58,888 nucleotides of DNA from NCBI GenBank assembly GCA_041650595.1, contig JBAZKW010000013.1, forward strand, positions 1-58,888, written 5' to 3'. Shown one piece after another: positions 32,590 through 40,459 of the stretch. This DNA is from CALFCX01 sp041650595. GTDB taxonomy: Bacteria; Margulisbacteria; WOR-1; JAKLHX01. The notes beneath the pieces were generated by a model. That model was not told the origin of the DNA. It saw only the letters and a program-made list of their open reading frames with translations, and made no database searches. How positions within the stretch are numbered: the stretch's first letter is position 1; every line of letters begins with the position of its first letter. The position numbers and the translations under genes were made by a program.

Positions 32590-33354
32590 TCACAACGGGT
32601 ATTTAAGATTTTCCACTTCTTCTTTATATTTCTTTACGGCCGATGAAATGACTTCTTTGATATCGGCATATTGTTTGGCAAACTTTGGAACTTTACCTAA
32701 AGTAAGACCTACAACATCGTTTATTACCAGTACCTGCCCGTCACAATGGGGCCCCGAGCCTATTCCTATTGTAGGCACGGATACCGAACCGGTCAATTTT
32801 TGAGCGGCAGTCCGCTCAACAAGTTCAAGCACAATCGCGAACACTCCGGCATTTTCAAGAAGCGCAGCACAGCGTATGAGTTCCGCAAAGCCTTCTCCAG
32901 TTTTACCTTTTACTGACGGAGAGCCGTCCGATTGCGGGGTAAACCCTAAATGTCCCATCACGGGAATCCCTTTATTTGAAAGTTCTTTTATAGCTCTAAG
33001 ATGCGAGACACCTTCGATCTTTACGGCTTCAGCGCCGGCCTTAAAAAGAGAGATCGCATCATTTATGGCTGCCTCTTCGGATGAAAATGACGAAAGCGGC
33101 ATATCGCAGACAAGAAGCGAGGTTTTTACTGCCCTTCTTACAGCTTTTAGGTGATGAGTCATATCCGCCAAAGTCACCGGCAAAGTATTTTCATATCCCA
33201 GAACGGCGTTTCCCACTGAATCTCCGACAAGGACGATATCTATACCGGCAGCATCAATAAGCGAAGCGATAGGCGCATCATAAGCGGTCAGGCAGGTTAT
33301 AATTTTGTGCTCGAATTTTTTCTGTTTTAAAAAATCAGGAGTTATCTTGGACAT
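32590..33354 (-). CDS. panB: 3-methyl-2-oxobutanoate hydroxymethyltransferase
   Basis: The 254-residue TIM-barrel enzyme adds a hydroxymethyl group to ketoisovalerate, giving ketopantoate for coenzyme A synthesis. LTAYDAPIASLID (about 22-34), DIVLVGDSVGNAVLGYE (about 39-55), VKIEGVSHLRA and IPVMGHLGFTPQS (about 130-142) and IGIGSGPHCDGQVLVINDVVG are family signatures. It overlaps the dacA end by about 20 bases and is the last gene of the cimA-lysA-dacA-panB operon. Confidence 0.96.
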   Translation of the reverse strand: MSKITPDFLKQKKFEHKIITCLTAYDAPIASLIDAAGIDIVLVGDSVGNAVLGYENTLPVTLADMTHHLKAVRRAVKTSLLVCDMPLSSFSSEEAAINDAISLFKAGAEAVKIEGVSHLRAIKELSNKGIPVMGHLGFTPQSDGSPSVKGKTGEGFAELIRCAALLENAGVFAIVLELVERTAAQKLTGSVSVPTIGIGSGPHCDGQVLVINDVVGLTLGKVPKFAKQYADIKEVISSAVKKYKEEVENLKYPL

Positions 33355-34156
33355 TCTTTTTTTTTCGCAGATTGAACGGGAACCTTATTTTTTTGTCTTC
33401 CGGTTTGTACATGTCAAAAAGCCTCTCTTCGAGCTGTTCTTTTGTCAAAAAGCTGTTCAGGCAGCCGTTTTCCGCAACGGAGATTGTCCCGCTCTGCTCC
33501 GAAACCACTATGACCAGGGCATCGGACTGTTCGCTCATGCCTATAGCCGCGCGGTGCCTTGTGCCCAGCCTGCGGTCGATGAAACGGCTTTCTGAAAGGG
33601 GAAGCAGGCAGCCTGCCGCCAGTATCCGTCCGCCTTGAATTATTATCGCACCATCATGAAGCGGGGTCCCTTTTGTGAGTATGGTTATAAGAAGCTCTTC
33701 CGAAACAGGTGCGTCGATCTTCACGCCTGACTCCAGGAATTCATTGAGACCTGTACTTCTTTCAAGCACGATCAATCCGCCTATCTTTTCCTGAGAGCAT
33801 TTCTCGACCGCATCGATTATCTGTCTGACTATTGCGGAATTTTTAGGCACAAACGAAATACCAAGACGCGATAATATCTTCCCCCTGCCCAGGCGCTCCA
33901 GTGCCCTGCGCAGTTCCGGCTGAAAGACTATGACGATAACAACAAGTATTACTGTAACGAACCTGTCCATCAGCCAGCTCAGGGTTTTTAGACCCAGCTG
34001 TTGAGCGGCTATGTAAACAAAAAAAAGTATGAGAAGCCCTTTTAGAAGCTGCATACCCGCGGTACCTTTGAACCAGATAAATATCTGGTATAGCAGAGCC
34101 GCCACGATCACAATATCGATTATATCTATCCAACTTATGCCAAAAGGTAAATTCAC
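33335..34156 (-). CDS. dacA: Membrane diadenylate cyclase (CdaA/DacA type)
   Basis: The 273-residue enzyme makes cyclic di-AMP from two ATP. Three hydrophobic segments (about 8-25, 33-55, 63-80) precede the DisA_N catalytic domain, which shows LHDGAIIIQGGRI (DGA motif, about 177-189) and GTRHRAAIGMSE (RHR motif, about 210-221). A GTG start at 34156 overlaps the lysA stop as GTGA. Linkage with lysA and panB is unusual; c-di-AMP commonly controls potassium and osmolyte balance and wall turnover. No CdaR-like partner is next to it. Confidence 0.93.
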   Translation of the reverse strand: MNLPFGISWIDIIDIVIVAALLYQIFIWFKGTAGMQLLKGLLILFFVYIAAQQLGLKTLSWLMDRFVTVILVVIVIVFQPELRRALERLGRGKILSRLGISFVPKNSAIVRQIIDAVEKCSQEKIGGLIVLERSTGLNEFLESGVKIDAPVSEELLITILTKGTPLHDGAIIIQGGRILAAGCLLPLSESRFIDRRLGTRHRAAIGMSEQSDALVIVVSEQSGTISVAENGCLNSFLTKEQLEERLFDMYKPEDKKIRFPFNLRKKKNVQDNS

Positions 34157-35445
34157 AGGTCGTTCCTTATAATGTCTTCTTTTGTTTCTCTTCTTACAAT
34201 AAGACGCGCGTTGCCTTTGTTGACAAGCACCATGGCAGGCCGCGGCATCCTGTTGTAATTGCTTGCCATGGAATAATTATACGCTCCGGTAGAAGCCACG
34301 GCAATTATGTCTCCGCGTTTAAGTGACGGGAGCTTTATATCCTTTATTATTATATCTCCGGACTCGCATGCCCTGCCCGCTATGGTATAAGAACGAATGT
34401 TTTTTGCGTTCATTTTGCCCGCAAGGAACGCTTCATACCTTGCTTGATACAAAATATAGCGCGGATTGTCCGTCATACCGCCGTCAATCACGGCATAAGT
34501 CCTTACACCCGGGATCTCTTTCACTGTGCCGACGGTATATAAAGTCACCCCTGCCCTTCCCACCAAAGATCTGCCCGGTTCTATCAGGAGTTTAGGTTCT
34601 CTTAATGAATATTTTTTTGAAAGTTTCTTTACGGTTGCAATTATCATAGAGGCATACTTCTTAAGTTGCGGAGGGACATCTTTTTCGCAGTATGCTATAC
34701 CAACACCTCCGCCAATATTTAGTTCTTTGCACTCAACACCAAAATCCTTTTTTATTTCCGCCATAAGTTTGAAAAGAACCTCGACTTCCGCGACGAACGG
34801 TTTTATGTCAAAGATCTGAGAGCCTATATGGCTATGCAGGCCTAAAAAATTGAGCCGGCGGCAGGAAAGTGCAATAGATATCGCTTTTTTCAGTTCGGAC
34901 CTTGATATGCCGAATTTAGAATCGACCGCCCCGGTTTTTATAAAATCATGAGTATGGGCTTCTATTCCGGGATTTACACGGAACATTATATTCGCTTTCA
35001 CACCCAGTCGATTTGTGAGCTTGTCAAGCATTGAAAGCTCGTCAAGATTGTCTACAACAAAACATTTGATGCCGGCTTTTAAAGCGTAAAGGACCTCATC
35101 CTTAAGCTTATTGTTGCCGTGGAAATATATCTTTTTGGGATCTAATGCCGCTTTGAGCGCTGTAAACAGTTCGCCGGAAGTAGAGATATCGGCTCCCATG
35201 CTTTCTTCTTTTATTATCTTGAGCACGGCTTTGACACTCAGCGCTTTGCTGGCAAATATCGCCTGAAAGTTTTTATACTTTGAAAAAGTTTTTTTATAGG
35301 AACGGCAGGCGCTTCTGATAGAGTATTCGTCCAATACGTATAAAGGGGTGCCGAATCTTTGGGCAAGTTTGAGTGTATCGACGCCGCCTATTTCGAGATG
35401 CCCATTTTTATTTATTTTGGCGCTTTCCGGAAGAACTTTTTTCAT
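34153..35445 (-). CDS. lysA: Diaminopimelate decarboxylase
   Basis: The 430-residue PLP-dependent alanine-racemase-fold enzyme makes lysine from meso-diaminopimelate. The PLP lysine lies in FQAIFASKALSVKA (about 60-73), glycine loop ELNIGGGVGIAY at about 230-241, LLIEPGRSLVGRAG at about 275-288 and the active-site Cys in AGRACESGDII at about 354-364. It is joined to cimA by an ATGA overlap and to dacA by GTGA, so the three are translationally coupled. Confidence 0.96.
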   Translation of the reverse strand: MKKVLPESAKINKNGHLEIGGVDTLKLAQRFGTPLYVLDEYSIRSACRSYKKTFSKYKNFQAIFASKALSVKAVLKIIKEESMGADISTSGELFTALKAALDPKKIYFHGNNKLKDEVLYALKAGIKCFVVDNLDELSMLDKLTNRLGVKANIMFRVNPGIEAHTHDFIKTGAVDSKFGISRSELKKAISIALSCRRLNFLGLHSHIGSQIFDIKPFVAEVEVLFKLMAEIKKDFGVECKELNIGGGVGIAYCEKDVPPQLKKYASMIIATVKKLSKKYSLREPKLLIEPGRSLVGRAGVTLYTVGTVKEIPGVRTYAVIDGGMTDNPRYILYQARYEAFLAGKMNAKNIRSYTIAGRACESGDIIIKDIKLPSLKRGDIIAVASTGAYNYSMASNYNRMPRPAMVLVNKGNARLIVRRETKEDIIRNDL

Positions 35446-37010
35446 CGGTTATTGCTTTCCAGCATTAGCTTGTATTCGATGCTGTCAACTAGAGCGATCC
35501 AGCTTGCTTCTATGACATTGGCTGAAACGCCGACAGTACCCCACTCGCGCTTTTCATCACGTGATTCTATAAGAACCCTGACTTTTGCGCCCGTACCGTC
35601 TTTGCTGTTCAGGACCCTGACCTTGTAATCAGTAAGCTTGATCTCCTCTATTTCAGGGAATCTTTTTGCCAAAGCTCCTCTGACCGCTTCATCCAGAGCA
35701 TTGACCGGCCCGTTACCTTTCCCTTTTGCTTTTATCACTTTGCCGGATATTTTAACTTCAACCTTTGCTTCTACAACTGTCTTTTTATTTTTGCCCTTTA
35801 CGGTTTTGACCTCGAACCTGTTCCACTTGAAAGGCAGTTTAAATACTCCCATTGCCCTTTTGACCAGCATCTCAAAAGAAGCTTCGCCTTCTTCGAATTG
35901 ATAACCCTCATGCTCAAGCTGTTTGAGTTTGTTCAAAAGGCCTCTCACATGAGGGGAATCTTTTTTCATGTCCACACCAAAGCTCTGTGCTTTGAAGACT
36001 AAATTGCTTATGCCCGAGAGTTCGGAGACCGTAACACGCCTCTCATTACCCACAAGCTCCGGCTTGATATGCTCGTAAGTCTCAGGATGCTTCATCACCG
36101 CGCTGACATGAATCCCGGCTTTATGTGTAAAAGCTGATCTTCCTACAAACGGTTGATGCGCTGATTGCTGCAGGTTTGCGATCTCAGCAATGTGTCGAGA
36201 AACTTCTGTCAGCTTCTTAAGCTGATCATCTAAGACACAGTCGATACCCATTTTTAATTTTAGGATCGGAATTATCGAACAAAGGTTTGCGTTCCCAGCT
36301 CTCTCACCATACCCGTTTATAGTGCCCTGGACCTGCGTCGCCCCGCAATATACCGCCATGGCGGATACGGAAACGGCACAGCCGCTGTCATCATGAGCAT
36401 GAATTCCCAAAGGCTTTTTCAGCTTCGGCAATATCTCATTAAATATCTTTTGCACTTGAAAAGCCAGTGTCCCGCCATTAGTATCACACAGACACAGAAC
36501 ATCGGCACCTGCCTTTTCCGCTTCAAGGAGCGTTTTTAAAGCGTACTGCGGATTTGCTTTATAGCCATCAAAGAAATGCTCTGCATCAAAGATAACTTCC
36601 TTGCCTTTTGATTTAAGAAAAGACACTGTGTCGCGTATCATGGCAAGGTTTTCTTCCAATGTCGTTTTCAACGCTTCCGTAACATGAAAATCCCAGCTTT
36701 TGCCGAATATAGCGACTGCTTTTGTACCGGATTCGACAAGGGTCTCTATATTCTTGTCGTTTTCCACCTGTACATTTGCCCTTCTTGTACTGCTAAACGC
36801 CACGATAGTCGCGTTGGACAACGGTATGTTCTGTATTTTTTGAAAAAATTCTATGTCTTTCGGGTTGGATCCGGGCCATCCGCCCTCTATATAATGGATA
36901 CCGATAGAATCCAGAAGTTTGGCTATCTTTATCTTATCTTCTACGGAAAAAGATATCCCTTCAGTTTGCGCTCCGTCGCGGAGCGTGGTATCGAACAATT
37001 TCACTTTCAT
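35442..37010 (-). CDS. cimA: (R)-citramalate synthase
   Basis: The 522-residue enzyme condenses pyruvate and acetyl-CoA to citramalate, the threonine-independent entry to isoleucine. It starts MKVKLFDTTLRDGAQTEGIS, the CimA signature with the catalytic metal Asp. HAHDDSGCAV (metal His residues), GAGN-type GYGERAGNANL and the C-terminal LeuA regulatory domain (about 400-522) are present. It shares fold and domain order with leuA at 42843. The ATG at 37010 has no ribosome site, but TGCTATAAT ends nine bases before it, so the message is probably leaderless. First gene of the lysA-dacA-panB operon. Confidence 0.94.
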   Translation of the reverse strand: MKVKLFDTTLRDGAQTEGISFSVEDKIKIAKLLDSIGIHYIEGGWPGSNPKDIEFFQKIQNIPLSNATIVAFSSTRRANVQVENDKNIETLVESGTKAVAIFGKSWDFHVTEALKTTLEENLAMIRDTVSFLKSKGKEVIFDAEHFFDGYKANPQYALKTLLEAEKAGADVLCLCDTNGGTLAFQVQKIFNEILPKLKKPLGIHAHDDSGCAVSVSAMAVYCGATQVQGTINGYGERAGNANLCSIIPILKLKMGIDCVLDDQLKKLTEVSRHIAEIANLQQSAHQPFVGRSAFTHKAGIHVSAVMKHPETYEHIKPELVGNERRVTVSELSGISNLVFKAQSFGVDMKKDSPHVRGLLNKLKQLEHEGYQFEEGEASFEMLVKRAMGVFKLPFKWNRFEVKTVKGKNKKTVVEAKVEVKISGKVIKAKGKGNGPVNALDEAVRGALAKRFPEIEEIKLTDYKVRVLNSKDGTGAKVRVLIESRDEKREWGTVGVSANVIEASWIALVDSIEYKLMLESNNR

Positions 37011-37019
37011 TATAGGGAA

Positions 37020-37028
37020 ATTATAGCA
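37020..37028 (-). promoter_or_regulatory. Extended -10 promoter directly upstream of cimA
   Basis: TGCTATAAT ends nine bases before the cimA ATG with no Shine-Dalgarno between, predicting a leaderless transcript. Confidence 0.55.
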
Positions 37029-37064
37029 TAGAGGGGCCAATTATCTATGAGGACAAAGGAACCT

Positions 37065-38168
37065 TTATATTTTTGCGAGTTGCTCCATTGGCAAGTCTTC
37101 TCTTTTTTTGATGTATTCTATGTGACCTATGAGGCGGGTAACTCCTTTTTTTCTAAAACCGAGCTCATTCACGGTATCCCTTGAGACATCGAACAATCTG
37201 TTATATTTGTCAAAATCACCCCTGTCATTTACTTCAACCGTTGTTTGCTTGCCGTTTTCCGGATTTGTCAAGGTTATCTTGGACCCAAGCGGCAAAAAAT
37301 TGCATGCACATCCTGGTTGTCCCATATATTTTTGCCCGCTTGCCGTATTTCTGCCATAAAACCCGGGGCCATACCAAGAGGAGTCGCCTTCAACAGTAAC
37401 CTTTGTTATCAAGAGATATTGGCCCTCTCTCAAATTCTTCACTTCTTCCTCCTTAAGGGCATTCACATCAATAATATCCTGTGCCGTTATATCTAAACCC
37501 GGCCCGCTAAATCTGGAAGCCAGAGAATCAACTGTGTCGCCTGCTTGCGCCCAAACATGATAGGATATCTTCCCCGGAATGAATTTTTTAGGGGATGCTG
37601 AACCGGGAGTTACTAACACTATATCTCCAGGATATATCCGGCCGCCCGCTTGGGGATTTAACGAGTTTATTTGTTTTTTTTCCATGCCGAACTTCTTTGC
37701 GATCTTATCTATGCTGTCATTTTTTTGAACGGCATATTTATAAACAGAGCAGACATTCACGTTGTTTTCTTTTTCAACCGGTGCGGGTTTTGCTTCCTCT
37801 GATGCCGGCGATTTTTCGGCAGCAAGATACGGGACCTTTGTCGGCGGAAGATCTTCCCTGAAAAGTTCCGGCTGCTGCACGGCAACAGGTCCCGCCTGTT
37901 TGGCAGAAGGTCTTTCTCCGGGAATGAGAATATGCGAACCGGAAATAAGTTTTTGCAATATTTTAAGGCCGTTGCTGCGTCTTATCTGAGAACGCGGCAC
38001 GTCAAATTCTTTTGCGACTGATTTTATTGTGTCCCCTTCTTTGACTTTATAAACGGACCAGGTTTGAGCTCTTTCCGATTCTGAAGGAAGATCTGATACA
38101 TTCCTGCGGGAGCCGCTTGTTAATGTTGGATTTTGAGTATTGGTATTTATCCCTGAAACTTTCGACAT
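37065..38168 (-). CDS. Three-LysM plus RlpA-like barrel protein without Sec signal
   Basis: The ATG at 38168 has AAGAGGTG before it and lies downstream of the promoter at 38216-38244; the frame is open to 38246 but that extension overlaps the promoter. The 367-residue protein has a polar N-terminus (MSKVSGINTNTQNPTLTSG) with no signal peptide. Three LysM repeats follow (about 30-80, 143-195, 205-260; YKVKEGDTIKSVAKEF, YAVQKNDSIDKIAKKF, HVWAQAGDTVDSLASRF). A C-terminal RlpA-type barrel (about 262-355; SSWYGPGFYGRNTASG, LPLGSKITL, VEVNDRGDFDKYNRLFDVS) completes it. It should bind and perhaps cleave peptidoglycan, yet export must be non-Sec. Confidence 0.85.
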   Translation of the reverse strand: MSKVSGINTNTQNPTLTSGSRRNVSDLPSESERAQTWSVYKVKEGDTIKSVAKEFDVPRSQIRRSNGLKILQKLISGSHILIPGERPSAKQAGPVAVQQPELFREDLPPTKVPYLAAEKSPASEEAKPAPVEKENNVNVCSVYKYAVQKNDSIDKIAKKFGMEKKQINSLNPQAGGRIYPGDIVLVTPGSASPKKFIPGKISYHVWAQAGDTVDSLASRFSGPGLDITAQDIIDVNALKEEEVKNLREGQYLLITKVTVEGDSSWYGPGFYGRNTASGQKYMGQPGCACNFLPLGSKITLTNPENGKQTTVEVNDRGDFDKYNRLFDVSRDTVNELGFRKKGVTRLIGHIEYIKKREDLPMEQLAKI

Positions 38169-38215
38169 CGATGCACCTCTTGTTTTGCCGGGTGTCTTTC
38201 TATCCCCTGCTATAT

Positions 38216-38244
38216 ATATATCGATAGTTCTTGGCATTAGTTGC
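38216..38244 (-). promoter_or_regulatory. Sigma-28-like promoter (weaker match) for the LysM/RlpA gene
   Basis: GCAACTAA (38244-38237), 13 bases, CGATATAT (38223-38216), minus strand, 48 bases before the ATG at 38168. The -35 half is the least conserved of the nine. Confidence 0.45.
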
Positions 38245-38274
38245 ATGACAAAATATGCAATTTTGGTATAAAAA

Positions 38275-38283
38275 TGTTATATT
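38275..38283 (+). promoter_or_regulatory. Extended -10 promoter directly upstream of udg
   Basis: TGTTATATT ends eight bases before the ATG at 38292 with no Shine-Dalgarno, predicting a leaderless transcript. Confidence 0.45.
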
Positions 38284-38291
38284 TATGTCAA

Positions 38292-38936
38292 ATGGGCCTA
38301 TTTAAAAAGGACCCCGAACTTTCAAAACTTTCTTACTCTCAAATAGAAGATATCGCAAAAAAATGCACTCTTTGCGATCTGGCAAAAACAAGAAATAAAG
38401 TTGTTTTTGGCAATGGCCCTGTTCCCTGCGACCTTATGCTGATCGGAGAAGGCCCTGGTGCCGACGAAGACGCACAAGGCCTGCCGTTCGTTGGAAGAGC
38501 CGGACAGCTTCTTACAAAAATATTCGAGTCCGTAAGTATAAACAGACAAACAGAAGTGTATATAGCGAACACCGTAAAATGCCGGCCTCCCGAGAACAGA
38601 ACACCTAAAGACGAAGAAACAAAGGCCTGTTTTCCTTACCTTGAAGCGCAGATACGTCTCATAGAACCAAAAATAATCCTTTTGGCAGGCGCCCCGGCCT
38701 GCAAAGTTATACTCGGCAATGAAGAACCAATGTCCAAAATAAGAGGAAAATGGTTCAAATATAAAAACACCGATATATCTATAATGCCGATATTCCATCC
38801 TTCATATCTTTTGCGAAGTCCGTCAAAAGAAAAAGGCGCCCCTAAATGGCTGACCTGGCAGGATATGATAGAAGTTAAGAACGCGCTGGATTGCATTAAA
38901 AAGGTCAAAGAACTGGAAAAGAGTAAAATCAAATGA
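38292..38936 (+). CDS. udg: Type-4 uracil-DNA glycosylase
   Basis: The 214-residue enzyme excises uracil from DNA. Iron-sulfur cysteines appear as CTLCDLAKT (about 24-27), VKCRPP (about 97) and ACFPYL (about 113). Catalytic motif 1 reads GEGPGADEDAQGLPFVGRAG (about 52-71) and motif 2 FHPSYLLRSP (about 169-178), both typical of family 4. The start MGLFKKDPE at 38292 is favoured over upstream starts that would include promoter sequence. First gene of a plus-strand operon with the amidase and exonuclease genes (ATGA overlap). Confidence 0.93.
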   Translation: MGLFKKDPELSKLSYSQIEDIAKKCTLCDLAKTRNKVVFGNGPVPCDLMLIGEGPGADEDAQGLPFVGRAGQLLTKIFESVSINRQTEVYIANTVKCRPPENRTPKDEETKACFPYLEAQIRLIEPKIILLAGAPACKVILGNEEPMSKIRGKWFKYKNTDISIMPIFHPSYLLRSPSKEKGAPKWLTWQDMIEVKNALDCIKKVKELEKSKIK

Positions 38937-39718
38937 AAAAGATAACCGTTTCCCTCATCCAAATGGACATCAAAACCGCTCATGTGGAAGAAAATCTGCT
39001 GACGGCCTCCAAACTTATTGAAAAAGCCATAAAAAGGCAATCGAACTATATAGTTTTGCCGGAAATGTGGGCAACGGGATTTGCTTATGAAAATCTCTCA
39101 AGCATTGCCAAAAATTATTTCGACGAGATAATATCTTTTATGACGGGCCATGCAAAAGAAGCAAAAGCCTATATTGTAGGAGGGTCTATTCCGGAAAGCG
39201 AAAGCGGCAATACCTACAACACAAGCCTTATCATATCGCCTGCGGGAAAGATCATAGGAAAATTCAGAAAAGTCCACGCCTTCAGCCCATACGGAGAGGA
39301 CCGACATTTTGCCGGTGGAAAATACTCAAAACCGGTGGAAACAGATCACGCAAAGATAGGCGCTGTGATCTGCTATGACTTAAGGTTCCCGGAATTGACC
39401 AGAAAGCTTTCGCTCGACGGAATGGAGATATTGTTCCTGCCCGCGCAGTTCCCTTTTATCAGGGAGCAGCACTGGGAGATCCTTTTGCAGGCACGCGCGA
39501 TCGAGAACGCGATCTTTGCCTGCGGATGCAACAGGACCGGCACCGACCGAAAGCATGAGTATAAGGGCGGTTCTATGATCGTAAGTCCCTGGGGAAAGAT
39601 CCTTGAAAAAGGTTCGGACAAAGAAGAAACGATAACCGCTGACATCGACCTCAAAAAGATATCCGAAGCAAGAGAAATAATCCCCATCTACAAAGACCGG
39701 AAGCCCGAGGCCTATTGA
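38933..39718 (+). CDS. Carbon-nitrogen hydrolase (omega-amidase-like)
   Basis: The 261-residue nitrilase-superfamily protein shows the Glu-Lys-Cys triad: VLPEMWATGF (Glu, about 43), RKVHAFSPYGED (Lys, about 110) and GAVICYDLRFPEL (Cys, about 146). Gaps and length match the YafV/NIT2 omega-amidase branch, which hydrolyses alpha-ketoglutaramate or alpha-ketosuccinamate, but substrate cannot be assigned from sequence. It overlaps udg by four bases and the exonuclease gene by one (TGATG). Confidence 0.88.
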   Translation: MKKITVSLIQMDIKTAHVEENLLTASKLIEKAIKRQSNYIVLPEMWATGFAYENLSSIAKNYFDEIISFMTGHAKEAKAYIVGGSIPESESGNTYNTSLIISPAGKIIGKFRKVHAFSPYGEDRHFAGGKYSKPVETDHAKIGAVICYDLRFPELTRKLSLDGMEILFLPAQFPFIREQHWEILLQARAIENAIFACGCNRTGTDRKHEYKGGSMIVSPWGKILEKGSDKEETITADIDLKKISEAREIIPIYKDRKPEAY

Positions 39719-40341
39719 TGACCAACCTTCTCGAGCATCCGTTCTTTTCTCGGCATAAAGCAACCGGAACACTTACCCGGAATGAATATGTGATCGTAGA
39801 CATTGAAACTACGGGACTCTATCCCGAAAAAAGCGAGATCATTGAGATCGGCGCCGTAAAGACCGAAGGGACAAAAGAAGTAGACGTTTTCACTACTCTT
39901 ATCGATCCTAAATGCGATATACCGGAAAAGATCGTGTCGATAACGGGAATCTCCCGTGAAATGACCCAAGGTATGCCCGATATCAAAAAAGCCCTGTCGG
40001 ATTTTCTGGATTTTTCAGCCGGCAAGGTCCTTGTAGCTCACAACAGCGACTTTGATATCCCATTTCTGCGGCATCATTGTGAAAAACATTTAAGAAAAAG
40101 CCTGAACAACAAAACAATATGTACTCTAAAGATTGCCAGACTCTTGTTCCCACAGATAAGAAATCATAAATTACACACATTGGCCGAACATTTGGGTGTT
40201 GATGTAATTAACAGGCACAGGGCCATGGGAGACTGCGAGACAACTTTTCATATATGGAACAAATTAATTGGAATTCTTGCTGAAAAAGGGGTAAAGACTA
40301 TAGACGATGTGGAAAGGATGACGTCATTGCGAGGTGCGTAA
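39718..40341 (+). CDS. DnaQ/PolC-type 3'-5' exonuclease (epsilon-like)
   Basis: The 207-residue protein is a DEDDh exonuclease: VDIETTGLYPEKSEIIEIGA (Asp/Glu of ExoI, about 25-44), VAHNSDFDIPFLRHHCE (ExoII, about 107-123) and NRHRAMGDCETTFHIW (ExoIII with His, about 162-177). It could proofread for DNA polymerase III or act in repair, in line with linkage to udg. The final codons (MTSLRGA) and stop lie inside a palindromic repeat starting at 40323, so the natural C-terminus was altered by insertion of that element. Confidence 0.9.
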   Translation: MTNLLEHPFFSRHKATGTLTRNEYVIVDIETTGLYPEKSEIIEIGAVKTEGTKEVDVFTTLIDPKCDIPEKIVSITGISREMTQGMPDIKKALSDFLDFSAGKVLVAHNSDFDIPFLRHHCEKHLRKSLNNKTICTLKIARLLFPQIRNHKLHTLAEHLGVDVINRHRAMGDCETTFHIWNKLIGILAEKGVKTIDDVERMTSLRGA

Positions 40342-40413
40342 GCACCGAAGCAATCCCATAGTAAGATGGGATTGCTTCGTCGTCCCGATCGGATCGGGAC
40401 TCCTCGCAATGAC
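40323..40413. repeat. Palindromic repeat, copy 3, overlapping the exonuclease 3' end
   Basis: It has the same family ends as the copies at 18732 and 21894 (GTCATTGCGAG and CTCGCAATGAC) and the AAGCAATCCC / GGGATTGCTT inversion. It carries different inner hairpins (GGTGCGTAAGCACC and GTCCCGATCGGATCGGGAC). Confidence 0.9.
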
Positions 40414-40441
40414 CGTTCAATTTGAATAATCATGCCTGATT

Positions 40442-40450
40442 TGCTATATT
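40442..40450 (+). promoter_or_regulatory. Extended -10 promoter directly upstream of pta
   Basis: TGCTATATT ends nine bases before the pta ATG with no Shine-Dalgarno, predicting a leaderless transcript. Confidence 0.5.
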
Positions 40451-40459
40451 GAAAACATC

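Noticed and set aside
35361..35390. GCAAGTTT inside lysA on the plus strand
   Set aside because: The following CGA is only eight bases away and the site lies antisense inside a gene, so it does not fit the regulon promoter geometry.
38169..38246. Longer N-terminus for the LysM/RlpA protein
   Set aside because: The extension runs through the predicted promoter and has no ribosome site; the ATG at 38168 has AAGAGGTG.
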